Source of the DNA: Bartonella sp. AU55XJBT
GTDB taxonomy: Bacteria; Pseudomonadota; Alphaproteobacteria; Rhizobiales; Rhizobiaceae
NCBI RefSeq assembly: GCF_028618525.1
Contig: NZ_JAQITC010000014.1
Span: 1 to 60,900, forward strand
Direction of reading: 5' to 3'
Length of the DNA: 60,900 bases
In this document: positions 49,354 to 57,841 of the stretch, piece by piece
How positions within the stretch are numbered: position 1 is the first letter of the stretch
Layout of the letters: each line of letters starts with the position of its first letter
Position numbers and translations under genes: made by a program
The notes under the pieces: model-generated
What the model saw: only the letters and a program-made list of their open reading frames with translations
What the model was told of the DNA's origin: nothing
Databases searched by the model: none

Positions 49354-50196
49354 ATGGGGAGTAAAACACCCTCAACGACAGAACAGAAGCAGGTGCAGAC
49401 AAGTGCTCCTCCTTCTTGGATGGCAGATGTATTTAAGCGTGGTGGTAGGGATGCGTATAATCTATATAATATAGGGGCGGGTGGTAATGTTTATGGGGGA
49501 CCGCGTGTTGCCCCATTAAGTGATCAAACGCGCTATGGAATTGGTGGACTTGGCAGCATACCTCAGCATTATCAAAATCGCTCTTTGATGAATACGGTCT
49601 ACAATCCAACGTCGGCAGCCAATAATCTTGGAAGCATGGCTTCGGGTGGTATGGTTGGACAGAACCCCTCTTTTAATGCCGCCCTTCAAAATAGCTTAGA
49701 GCGTGTAAGAGATACGATTAACAGCTCTTTTGCCGGTGCAGGTCGTTATGGTTCTGGTGCACATACAGGGGTATTGGCAAATGAACTTGGTGCTTTGTCG
49801 ACAAGTGCGACAGCGAACCAATATAATCAAGATGTACAGAATATGATGCAAGCCAATGCAATGGTTGACCAAGCCAATCAAAATCAATTGGGAGCCTCCA
49901 ATAACTTCTTACAAGGTTATGGGAATGCCTATTCCAATGCCATAGAGGGGGGAGGTGTTCTTGATACGCACAATCAGAGAGTTGTTGATGCTAATCGTGA
50001 ACGTTGGCTAGAGCAAGACAATAGCGGTTGGAACAGACTGAACATGTTGATGAATGCTGGTCATGGCTTTGCAAGAAATTACGGTACGACGACAAACAAT
50101 CTGACAGGTACAATGATGCAAGGCAACGACCCTTGGAAGAACGCTATAGGGATTTTAGCTAGCCTTGGTCAAATTGCTTCTGGATTCAAAAAGTGA
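49354..50196 (+). CDS. putative internal virion/ejection protein, Gly/Asn-rich
   Basis: 280 aa, rich in Gly, Asn, Gln and Ser (GGLGSIPQHYQNRSLMNTVYNPTSAANNLGSMASGGMVG, ITNSSFAGAGRYGSG-type segment) with a helical middle. Two bases behind the GNAT-like gene and before two other large proteins of ejection type. Function is assigned by position only. Confidence 0.6.
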   Translation: MGSKTPSTTEQKQVQTSAPPSWMADVFKRGGRDAYNLYNIGAGGNVYGGPRVAPLSDQTRYGIGGLGSIPQHYQNRSLMNTVYNPTSAANNLGSMASGGMVGQNPSFNAALQNSLERVRDTINSSFAGAGRYGSGAHTGVLANELGALSTSATANQYNQDVQNMMQANAMVDQANQNQLGASNNFLQGYGNAYSNAIEGGGVLDTHNQRVVDANRERWLEQDNSGWNRLNMLMNAGHGFARNYGTTTNNLTGTMMQGNDPWKNAIGILASLGQIASGFKK

Positions 50197-50203
50197 GATA
50201 GTT

Positions 50204-51679
50204 ATGGAAAACAATAGTGATAATATTTTCTCAAGACTTCTTAAGTCTATATATGCAATGGACCCATTGACGTCACGTATACTTCTGCAAAATCAACGCA
50301 TGGCACGAGAAGACGCGAAACGACAAGAAAATAATTTTCCTTATTTAGTCCCTTCTTCGTCTATAGCTACATTTGGTTCGCAACCAAATATACATGGCTT
50401 AGCTAAAAATATTCCCCCTTTAGCAGATGTAAGTTCGTCTTTGAGACCAGCAGGATTTAAACCGGATGTACCATCTTCAGTACCTTCTTTACCTATAGCG
50501 ACTTTTGGTTCACAACAAAATCCTCTAGGTTTAGGTAAAGATATAGAGCCATTGCCTAATGCAATTTCGGATTTGGCATCATTGCAACCAAAGCAGGCTC
50601 AGTTACCAGAACCTATTTCAACGGTAGAACCACAAAAGTCTGTACAACCACAACAGAGTGTCGCTCCTAACCAAACGGCTGGTTCTCAACAGAGTTTTTG
50701 GGATCATCTACGGAGTCCAGAGTTTTTACAAAGATTAGCGGATTATGGGATTGGTTATGCCTTGTCAGATGGAACGGTGGCACAAAGTTTAGCCAGTGGA
50801 GCCATGAATCTTCGTCGTGGTGATATGGAAAGAGAAAAAAGAGGGCAGGTTAATCAAACCGTCGAGTATCTGAAATCTAAAGGCTACAGTGAAGAAGAAG
50901 CGCGGGTTATGGCAAGTAATCCTCAAATGCTTAGTGCACTGTTAACAGGTGATGATACTCCTAAGTTACTTGCGGGGCATGAATGGTATACCAATCCACA
51001 GACAGGTAAACGTGGACAGAGACCGATGGAAGGGACTCTACAGGCATTGGAGTATAATCAGAAGGAAAAAGAAATAGAAGAGTGGGAAATAAATAAGAGA
51101 AATGCTGCTGATATAGCAGCAAAAGAAATTGATAACATTATGGGGACAGTGAATGATGCTCTTCAACTTATAGATGCGAACCCCAACAAGGTTGCGGGTA
51201 TAGTTGGTGCAATCGGTCAGTATGTTCCAGGATCTGATGCAAAATCATTAAGAACGAAATTCAAACAGCTTGAAGGCGGTGTCTTTACTCGAGTGATTGA
51301 AGCAATAAAGAAGCAAAGCGATGGCGGGAAATTAGGCGTTGGACCATTATCTAATGAAGAAAGTGCGCGGTTGGTAGCATCTTATGGTTCTTTGGATATT
51401 AGCGATAAACCTGAAGAACTACATAAAACGCTGCTAAAAATTAAAGATATGTTTGATCTTTTTAAACGACTGAATAATGAGGAAATTTATAGGTTATCAA
51501 ATGGAATGAAAGTAAGCCGGCGTTTAAATCCCTCTGCTCAATATTCTAATCAGTCGATATCGCAAGGAGGTCGTGCAAATATACCTAAGATGAGTATGCA
51601 GGAAGGTATCGATAGAGATGATATCACCGTATTTATTGATGTTGCTACCGGTAAGCGTATTGAAAAGGAAGAGTATTGA
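50204..51679 (+). CDS. putative internal virion/ejection protein
   Basis: 491 aa from ATG 50204. The N-terminal third is Pro/Gln-rich with two repeats of the type SIATFGSQxN-GL-K-I-PL. The middle and C-terminal parts are helical (WDHLRSPEFLQRLADYGIGYALSDGTVAQSLASGAMNLRRG; LQLIDANPNKVAGIVGAIGQYVPGSDAKSLR). The C-terminal part resembles podovirus DNA-injection proteins. One-base overlap with the next gene. Confidence 0.62.
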   Translation: MENNSDNIFSRLLKSIYAMDPLTSRILLQNQRMAREDAKRQENNFPYLVPSSSIATFGSQPNIHGLAKNIPPLADVSSSLRPAGFKPDVPSSVPSLPIATFGSQQNPLGLGKDIEPLPNAISDLASLQPKQAQLPEPISTVEPQKSVQPQQSVAPNQTAGSQQSFWDHLRSPEFLQRLADYGIGYALSDGTVAQSLASGAMNLRRGDMEREKRGQVNQTVEYLKSKGYSEEEARVMASNPQMLSALLTGDDTPKLLAGHEWYTNPQTGKRGQRPMEGTLQALEYNQKEKEIEEWEINKRNAADIAAKEIDNIMGTVNDALQLIDANPNKVAGIVGAIGQYVPGSDAKSLRTKFKQLEGGVFTRVIEAIKKQSDGGKLGVGPLSNEESARLVASYGSLDISDKPEELHKTLLKIKDMFDLFKRLNNEEIYRLSNGMKVSRRLNPSAQYSNQSISQGGRANIPKMSMQEGIDRDDITVFIDVATGKRIEKEEY

Positions 51680-53784
51680 TGAATACTTACACTAACATTT
51701 CTAAACATGTAACATCCAAAAGTGGAAAGCGCTATCGTTTGCGCGTTATCGATGATAATTCTAGAGGTGGCATTCCTGAATATGCAATATCTAAAAGTGG
51801 GAAACGTTATCGTTTGCGTGTTATCAATGATAACACCGATTTTACAGAAACAACATCATTACAACATCCTGAAATAAGCGAGAGTGAAGCCTCTGATTTT
51901 TCATTTGATGATAAAGATCTTACATGGTGGGATGCACTAAGGAGTCATGGTACATCTGGTTTGACAGCAGGATATAGTGATGAGATACAAGCGGCGAATG
52001 AAGCGGGCTTTAAGGATTATTGGAGTGGCGATAAACGAGCAGAAGAGATCTATAATAGACGGGTAGCTAAGGAACGTGCTTACCAAAAAGCCTTGGAAAA
52101 GAAACATCCATGGTTGTCTCATGGTGCTTATATTGCTGGTTCGATTGTACCAACAGTACTCTCATTTATCCCTCCGCTTGGATTTTTGAGAGCAGGTACT
52201 GCGCTATCAACATTTGGAAATATTGGTAAAGCAGCACTTTTAGGAGCAGGTTCTGGAGCTTTGCATGGCTCTGGTGCAGGAGATGGTTTTTATGGTCGTC
52301 TTGGTTCGGCAGGAGTTGGTGGTTTGATTGGAGGAGTTGCTGCTCCAGTTGGTTCTCTTGCTGGTACAGGAGCTTCTTGGATAGGAAGAAAAGTAGGACA
52401 TGGATTGCAACATATTCCTTTTATAAAAGGAGGACGTTTTAATCCTGCTCATAAGGAAGTTAAAACCAAAGCGGTGAGAGAAGTTGCAAAAACATTATAT
52501 GATGATGGTGTTGAGAATGTTGCAGAACATCTTGCAAGTGCGCCACGTCATGCATTTTTGACAGATATTAGTCCGAATTTAGAAGTATTGCTTGCGAATA
52601 TGGGGAAAACCAATCCGCGTGTTTCTTCACTTTTGAAAGGAGCCCACGAGGGACGGATGCAGGGAGCCGTTCAGCGTCTTCGTCAATCGGCAGATGACAA
52701 CATTACTCCTCTCCAAGATACGAAAGTTTTAAAAAGGTTGCTTAAAGAGCAAGGGGAAGCAGCACATGGACATCTTTATGCACAAGCCTATCGTACTCCA
52801 ATAGAAAAAAGATATTATCCAGCTCTTAATAGGCTTTTTAAAAATAAATGGTTTCAAGAAGCTCTCAAAGAAGCAGTTGATACCTTAGAAGGACACCCAC
52901 GTAAAGCAATTGCTCAACGATTTTATGATAAAAATTTTCGCCATATTAACTATAAGCCCACAATGGAGTTATTAGACCAAACTAAGCAATCTCTAGATAA
53001 TTTGATAGAGAAATATAAAAATTTTGGTGATATGGATAAGAGCTCTGGTTACCAATTGATTAAGAACAATTTGGTAAAGATAACGGACGAAATCTCTCCT
53101 ACTTATAAAGCAGCACGGGGTAGCGCAGCAAAATACAAAGGCTTTGCAGAAGCCATAAGCCAAGGCAAAAGAATTGCAGAAAAAGATATTTCAGGAGAGG
53201 GAATAGCCGAAGGACTTCGTAAAGGAGCGATGCCGGATGGTTTTAATACCTATCGCGTAGGGATAAGGGACTATATCGATGATATATTAAAAAAATCCCG
53301 CTCTGTTAATAGACTTTCGAATATTTTACAAACCGAGAGCATGTCTGAAAATCTTAGCAGGTCTTTAAGCCCTAAAAACGTTAAAGCGTTTAGGAAAGCT
53401 GTAGATGATGAAAGATTTTATGAAGATGCGGCGAAAAGAGCGCTAAAGCCATTTCATGGAACGCCAGAGGCTTCTGTTCTAGAAGGAGTTCGCTTACCGC
53501 ACGGAAAAGTTAGTGCAGCACATGAAGGGGCAAAAATTACTCAAAATATTTTATCTGATACGATTAGAAAATTGCCGCAAAAAGAGAAACAAATATTTGA
53601 ACGGGATATAGCAAAGTTAGCAACTTTTGGCGGTAAAGGTATGACCCAGCAAGAAGTTGCTCAAATGTTACAAAGGTTCATAAATTGGCATAAAATGGGA
53701 GTTTTGACTGAGAAAACATTGCATTTCATTTCTTCGGTACTGATGGGAGAAGCGGGCAGATGGGGAAGGAGTAAGGCTCAATGA
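51679..53784 (+). CDS. large internal virion/ejection protein with membrane-active segment
   Basis: 701 aa from ATG 51679. The N-terminus has two copies of SKSGKRYRLRVI-DN (about 14-27 and 37-51). A Gly/Ala-rich hydrophobic stretch (about 150-230: AGSIVPTVLSFIPPLGFLRAG, GAGSGALHGSG, GVGGLIGGVAAPVGSLAG) could insert into membranes, and the remaining 450 residues are helical. This is the composition of podovirus ejection proteins that build a conduit across the envelope. It overlaps the transglycosylase gene by 4 bases. Confidence 0.65.
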   Translation: MNTYTNISKHVTSKSGKRYRLRVIDDNSRGGIPEYAISKSGKRYRLRVINDNTDFTETTSLQHPEISESEASDFSFDDKDLTWWDALRSHGTSGLTAGYSDEIQAANEAGFKDYWSGDKRAEEIYNRRVAKERAYQKALEKKHPWLSHGAYIAGSIVPTVLSFIPPLGFLRAGTALSTFGNIGKAALLGAGSGALHGSGAGDGFYGRLGSAGVGGLIGGVAAPVGSLAGTGASWIGRKVGHGLQHIPFIKGGRFNPAHKEVKTKAVREVAKTLYDDGVENVAEHLASAPRHAFLTDISPNLEVLLANMGKTNPRVSSLLKGAHEGRMQGAVQRLRQSADDNITPLQDTKVLKRLLKEQGEAAHGHLYAQAYRTPIEKRYYPALNRLFKNKWFQEALKEAVDTLEGHPRKAIAQRFYDKNFRHINYKPTMELLDQTKQSLDNLIEKYKNFGDMDKSSGYQLIKNNLVKITDEISPTYKAARGSAAKYKGFAEAISQGKRIAEKDISGEGIAEGLRKGAMPDGFNTYRVGIRDYIDDILKKSRSVNRLSNILQTESMSENLSRSLSPKNVKAFRKAVDDERFYEDAAKRALKPFHGTPEASVLEGVRLPHGKVSAAHEGAKITQNILSDTIRKLPQKEKQIFERDIAKLATFGGKGMTQQEVAQMLQRFINWHKMGVLTEKTLHFISSVLMGEAGRWGRSKAQ

Positions 53785-54413
53785 CCCGTTATCATTCTTC
53801 AGTTGATCAAGCGATCCGTCAAGCAGCGGTGCGATATGGCTTGCCGGAAAGCTATTTATATCGTGTTGCGCAAGTTGAAAGTGGCGGCAATCCCAATGCA
53901 AGGAATCCACGCTCTTCTGCGGGTGGGTTGTATCAGTTTATAGACAGCACCGCCAAACAATATGGTTTGCAAGACCGTTTTGACCCTATGCAGGCAGCCG
54001 ATGCCATGGGGCGGTTTACCCTTGATAATCGCAACCATTTAAGCCGTCTGTTGGGAAGGGCGCCTACAGATGCGGAATTGTATTTAGCCCATCAACAAGG
54101 AGCAGGAGGAGCCGCGCGTCTTTTGCAAAATCCCCATGCCAATGCAGCGCAATTGGTTGGGAGTAATGCGGTTGGTTTGAATGCAGGCAATAACGCAATG
54201 CGCGCAAGTGATTTTGTTAATCGTGTCTTTCAAATGTATGGGGGGCAGCCTTATAGAGCAAGTCCTATCGCACGGGGTGGTATGGGCGATAGAGCAAACT
54301 TGCTGGAGGTTTTACGAGCATTATTAGCGTCACAGGAAGAGCCTCCAGAAGAAGAGCGTGAAGATGATAATCCTTTGATGACGCAATTCATGCGGGCTTT
54401 TTACGGAATTTAG
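53781..54413 (+). CDS. virion-associated lytic transglycosylase
   Basis: 210 aa. SLT-type (GH23) fold: AAVRYGLPESYLYRVAQVESGGNPNARNPRSSAGGLYQFIDSTAKQYGL with catalytic Glu33 in VESGG, then AYLAHQQGAGGAARLL-like sequence. Cuts peptidoglycan during DNA entry or particle assembly. Coupled to the preceding ejection-type protein by a 4-base overlap. The acidic C-terminus (EEPPEEEREDD) is without known role. Confidence 0.88.
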   Translation: MTRYHSSVDQAIRQAAVRYGLPESYLYRVAQVESGGNPNARNPRSSAGGLYQFIDSTAKQYGLQDRFDPMQAADAMGRFTLDNRNHLSRLLGRAPTDAELYLAHQQGAGGAARLLQNPHANAAQLVGSNAVGLNAGNNAMRASDFVNRVFQMYGGQPYRASPIARGGMGDRANLLEVLRALLASQEEPPEEEREDDNPLMTQFMRAFYGI

Positions 54414-54423
54414 GATAAAACCC

Positions 54424-55425
54424 ATGTCAACGATTTATGATTGGTCGCTAAGAGCGGCGGATAACACGCGCGCAGATGATTTGATTGATTGGTCCGAAGG
54501 ACAGCACCCTAGTAGCGTGAATAACAGCGCGCGTGTGATGATGCAGCGTATCAAGGAATACTTGTTAGATGTGGGTGGAACGCTTGAAGGGGTTGTGACG
54601 AATGATCATGTCCAACGAATAAGTACAATACGTCTTGAAAGCCAAACGGCATTTTTAGAATACAAGAATGGTATCGTTTTACGCTTTATGGCTAAGGATA
54701 AAAATATTGGAGCAACCACGGTTTTGCTTAATGCTTTAGAGGGCAAGCCGGTTTATAAAGCGACCGCCTTAGGGATTGGTCCTTTATCGGGCGGCGAAAT
54801 CCAACAGGGATGCATTTATACATTAGTCTATAATGGAGATGGTTGGCATCTTGTTAATCCAACCTCTATCCCTTTAGAAGAAGAACTCAGTCTTTATCCT
54901 ACTGGTTTTATCGGAACGTTTGCGATGCGTGATTTTCCAACAGGTTGGTTACTCTGTGATGGAAAGGCTTATTCGCGGACTGATTATAGTGATTTGTTTT
55001 CTGCGATAGGGACGGTTTGGGGAGAAGGGAATAGTGTTACAACGTTTAATGTTCCCGATTTTAGGGGGATGTTTTTACGAGGTTTTGATGACGGTCGTCA
55101 TATCGATGAGGGGCGTTCTTTTGCCAGTGTGCAAACAGATTTAATGGAGTCTCATCAACATCAGGGGCAAAGTCTTTCCTTTCCCCATTTTACCAGCAAT
55201 GAAGACTTTTGGGATGGGAATACGACGGCTGTTTTGGGGTACCGTCTAGGATTGTTTGGAGGGGGGGCACTTGCAAACTTTATGGGAATAGAGCGTGAGA
55301 ATTTAGGGAGCTATATTGCAAGTCCCTATAGCCATGATGAAAATCAAGAGGTTGATTTGAGAAGCTCTGGTGAAGGTGAGACGCGTCCAGTGAATGTTTC
55401 TGTTCTGTTTGCGATTAAAACGTGA
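54424..55425 (+). CDS. tail collar-type fibre protein 1
   Basis: 333 aa. N-terminal virion-attachment domain (MSTIYDWSLRAADNTRADDLIDWSEGQHPSSVNNSARVMMQR), central domain, then the phage tail collar domain (GTFAMRDFPTGWLLCDGKAYSRTDYSDLFSAIGTVWGEG, FNVPDFRGMFLRGFDDGR), a variable insert of about 90 residues and the conserved end ETRPVNVSVLFAIKT. First of three tandem paralogues. Probably host recognition. Confidence 0.82.
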   Translation: MSTIYDWSLRAADNTRADDLIDWSEGQHPSSVNNSARVMMQRIKEYLLDVGGTLEGVVTNDHVQRISTIRLESQTAFLEYKNGIVLRFMAKDKNIGATTVLLNALEGKPVYKATALGIGPLSGGEIQQGCIYTLVYNGDGWHLVNPTSIPLEEELSLYPTGFIGTFAMRDFPTGWLLCDGKAYSRTDYSDLFSAIGTVWGEGNSVTTFNVPDFRGMFLRGFDDGRHIDEGRSFASVQTDLMESHQHQGQSLSFPHFTSNEDFWDGNTTAVLGYRLGLFGGGALANFMGIERENLGSYIASPYSHDENQEVDLRSSGEGETRPVNVSVLFAIKT

Positions 55426-55433
55426 GATGTCAG

Positions 55434-56447
55434 ATGTCGACGATTTATGATTGGTCTTTGAGAACCTCTGAGAATGGCTATTGTGATGATTTGATTGATT
55501 GGTCAGAGGGGCAGCGTCCAAGCAGCGTGAATAACAGCGCGCGTGTGATGATGCAACGGATGAGGGAATATTTATCGGATACGAGCGGTCTGATTGAAAG
55601 CACCTTTTTGGTTAATACGGAACAACAGACGACGTTGATACGCCTTCAAAGCTCATCACATTTTTTGAAATATCAGAATGGGATATCGGTTTGTTTTAAA
55701 GCAAAGGGTAAGAATGTTGGAGCGACAACAATTGCTTTGAATACGTTAGGAGGAAAGCCGGTTTATAAGGCGACAGAATTAGGCATGAGTGCTTTATTAG
55801 GAGGTGAGATACAAAAGGGGTGCATTTATCGTTTGGTTTATCGGGATGATGCTTGGCATATTTTAAATCCTACGCCGGTTTCTTTATCACAAGAGCCGAT
55901 GAAACCGATTGATCCTGCGGGCACGATAGGGATTTTTGGGATGCAAGTTTTACCGGAAGGTTGGTTGTTGTGTGATGGAAAGGCTTATTTGCGCAGTGAG
56001 TATAGTGCTCTTTATGATGCGATAGGAACAAGATGGGGTGGCAGTGATAGTTGGACGAAGTTTCATGTTCCCGATTTGCGAGGTGTCTTTTTGCGCGGGG
56101 TTGATGATGAGCGTGAGATAGACCGTTTTCGTTATCTTGGTACTTTACAGAATGACGCCATGAGAAAGCATGATCATGGTGGTCAATCCTTTACGATTTT
56201 GAATGCTGAAAATGAGGAGGAGAGTTGGCATGGCGATATGACGATTATCTGGGGTTATGTGCTTAATGAGCAGCAAAGGTTGAAGCTTGCCGAACGCCTA
56301 GGTGTGAGGGCAGAAGATATACGGGTTCATCATAAGCTAGCCTTTCCCCATTCCCATCTTCATATGCGTGATGTTTCAGCGGCAAGTTTTGGTGTCAGTG
56401 AGACACGCCCGATTAATATGAGTGTTGTGTTTGCGATCAAGACGTGA
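55434..56447 (+). CDS. tail collar-type fibre protein 2
   Basis: 337 aa from ATG 55434. Same N-terminal and collar domains as its neighbours (MSTIYDWSLRTSENGYCDDLIDWSEGQ; GWLLCDGKAYLRSEYSALYDAIGT; FHVPDLRGVFLRGVDDER), with a different distal insert (NAENEEESWHGDMTIIWGYVLNEQQRLK) before the shared SETRPINMSVVFAIKT end. Confidence 0.82.
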   Translation: MSTIYDWSLRTSENGYCDDLIDWSEGQRPSSVNNSARVMMQRMREYLSDTSGLIESTFLVNTEQQTTLIRLQSSSHFLKYQNGISVCFKAKGKNVGATTIALNTLGGKPVYKATELGMSALLGGEIQKGCIYRLVYRDDAWHILNPTPVSLSQEPMKPIDPAGTIGIFGMQVLPEGWLLCDGKAYLRSEYSALYDAIGTRWGGSDSWTKFHVPDLRGVFLRGVDDEREIDRFRYLGTLQNDAMRKHDHGGQSFTILNAENEEESWHGDMTIIWGYVLNEQQRLKLAERLGVRAEDIRVHHKLAFPHSHLHMRDVSAASFGVSETRPINMSVVFAIKT

Positions 56448-56454
56448 GGTTGTG

Positions 56455-57588
56455 ATGTCAACGATTTATGATTGGTCTTTAACGGCATCTGAAAATGGTG
56501 GAGCCGATAATCTTATTAATTGGTCAGAGGGGCAGCACCCCAACACGGTCAATAACAGCGCCCGTGTGATGATGCAAAGGGTGCATGAGTATTTATATGA
56601 TACGGGGGGTGTGATTGAAGGGATTGTTACGGTTAATCAAGAACAAAAGACCAGTGGAATACGTCTTCAAAGTCAATCTCAGTTTTTAGCGTATAAGAAT
56701 GGGATATCGGTTTGTTTTAAAGCGAAAGGTAAGAATGTTGGAGCGACCACGATTGCTTTGGATAATTTGGCTGCTAAGCCCGTTTATAAGGCGACGGACA
56801 CCGGTTTATTAGCCTTATCGGGAGGCGAGATCCAAGAGGGCTGTCTTTATACTGTTATATATGATGAAGAGATAAGTGGTTGGCAAATTCTCAATCCAAC
56901 AAGAGAGAAAGTTTCTTCTTTAAAACGCCTACCGTCTGGTTTTATTGGTCCTTTTGCAATGGAGCGTTTGCCGGAAGGTTGGTTAGTCTGTGATGGGCGT
57001 GCTTATTTGCGAAGCAGTTATAGAGCGTTGTTTGAGGCGATAGGAACAACGTGGGGCGCGGGAGATGGCGTTTCGACCTTTAATGTTCCCGATTTTCGGG
57101 GAATGTTTTTACGGGGCATGGATTATGAACGTGGTCTAGATCCTTGGCGTTCCTTTGCCAGCCAACAAGCGTGTTCTTTAAAAGCGCATGAACATTTAAT
57201 AGGACCTGCCTCTTCAGAAGGTGCTTCTTCACGAAAGAAACGGGCTTTTTCTTCTTCTGACGGTTCTTTGCCAAGGCAAAAAAGATCTCTAGACGAAGAG
57301 TGTCTAGGATTAGACGGAGATGCCTTGGACAAGTGTCATCAAGAATTTGACCAGATAGCAGGCAGTCCACAGGTAGAGGTTCCCTTTTGGTTTACAGAAA
57401 AAGATAAGCCAGCCCGCTTGCCTTGGTTTATCCGAAGCCCCTTTGCCAACTTTTTATATTATTCAACGCCGATCAAAGAGGGCGTCCATGACAGAGCGCA
57501 TCATGAGCATCACCTTATGGCAGAGAGGGTTGGTGGACTTGAAACGCGCCCGGTTAATGTGAGTGTGGTTTATGGGATCAAGACATGA
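56455..57588 (+). CDS. tail collar-type fibre protein 3 with basic/disulfide-type insert
   Basis: 377 aa from ATG 56455. Attachment and collar domains as in the other two. The distal insert is the longest and unusual: SSRKKRAFSSS, then PRQKRSLDEECLGLDGDALDKCHQEF, two KKR/QKR basic clusters around a Cys-containing acidic helix. The end (LETRPVNVSVVYGIKT) is conserved. Divergence concentrated in the distal insert suggests altered receptor binding or, more speculatively, processing. Confidence 0.82.
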   Translation: MSTIYDWSLTASENGGADNLINWSEGQHPNTVNNSARVMMQRVHEYLYDTGGVIEGIVTVNQEQKTSGIRLQSQSQFLAYKNGISVCFKAKGKNVGATTIALDNLAAKPVYKATDTGLLALSGGEIQEGCLYTVIYDEEISGWQILNPTREKVSSLKRLPSGFIGPFAMERLPEGWLVCDGRAYLRSSYRALFEAIGTTWGAGDGVSTFNVPDFRGMFLRGMDYERGLDPWRSFASQQACSLKAHEHLIGPASSEGASSRKKRAFSSSDGSLPRQKRSLDEECLGLDGDALDKCHQEFDQIAGSPQVEVPFWFTEKDKPARLPWFIRSPFANFLYYSTPIKEGVHDRAHHEHHLMAERVGGLETRPVNVSVVYGIKT

Positions 57589-57597
57589 GGAGTTGAA

Positions 57598-57813
57598 ATG
57601 TCATTAAAACCGTTTGCAATATCAGAACTTAGCGACCCGTCTCAAGTACGGGTTGTTTTGTATTCGGGGGACCATTTTGTGCATGCGCCGCTTCAGAGCG
57701 TTTTTGATTTACTGAAAACAGCTTTGAAAGCCGATTTTGATGGTTCGTTAAAAGATTTAGAGAAGCGCTTAGAAGCCTTAAGCGAAGAGTTTGAAGATTT
57801 GAAAGAGTGTTAG
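57598..57813 (+). CDS. small coiled-coil phage protein
   Basis: 71 aa. MSLKPFAISELSDPSQVRVVLYSGDHFVHAP, then a heptad-like helix LKDLEKRLEALSEEFEDLKEC. Between the collar proteins and the large fibre; perhaps a fibre accessory or chaperone. No family recognised. Confidence 0.6.
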   Translation: MSLKPFAISELSDPSQVRVVLYSGDHFVHAPLQSVFDLLKTALKADFDGSLKDLEKRLEALSEEFEDLKEC

Positions 57814-57841
57814 TTTTAGGTTTAATGGAGGAATAAAGCAA

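Noticed and set aside
57080..57370. Minus-strand frames opposite the third collar protein insert
   Set aside because: No start signal, and the plus-strand reading joins two conserved domain parts.
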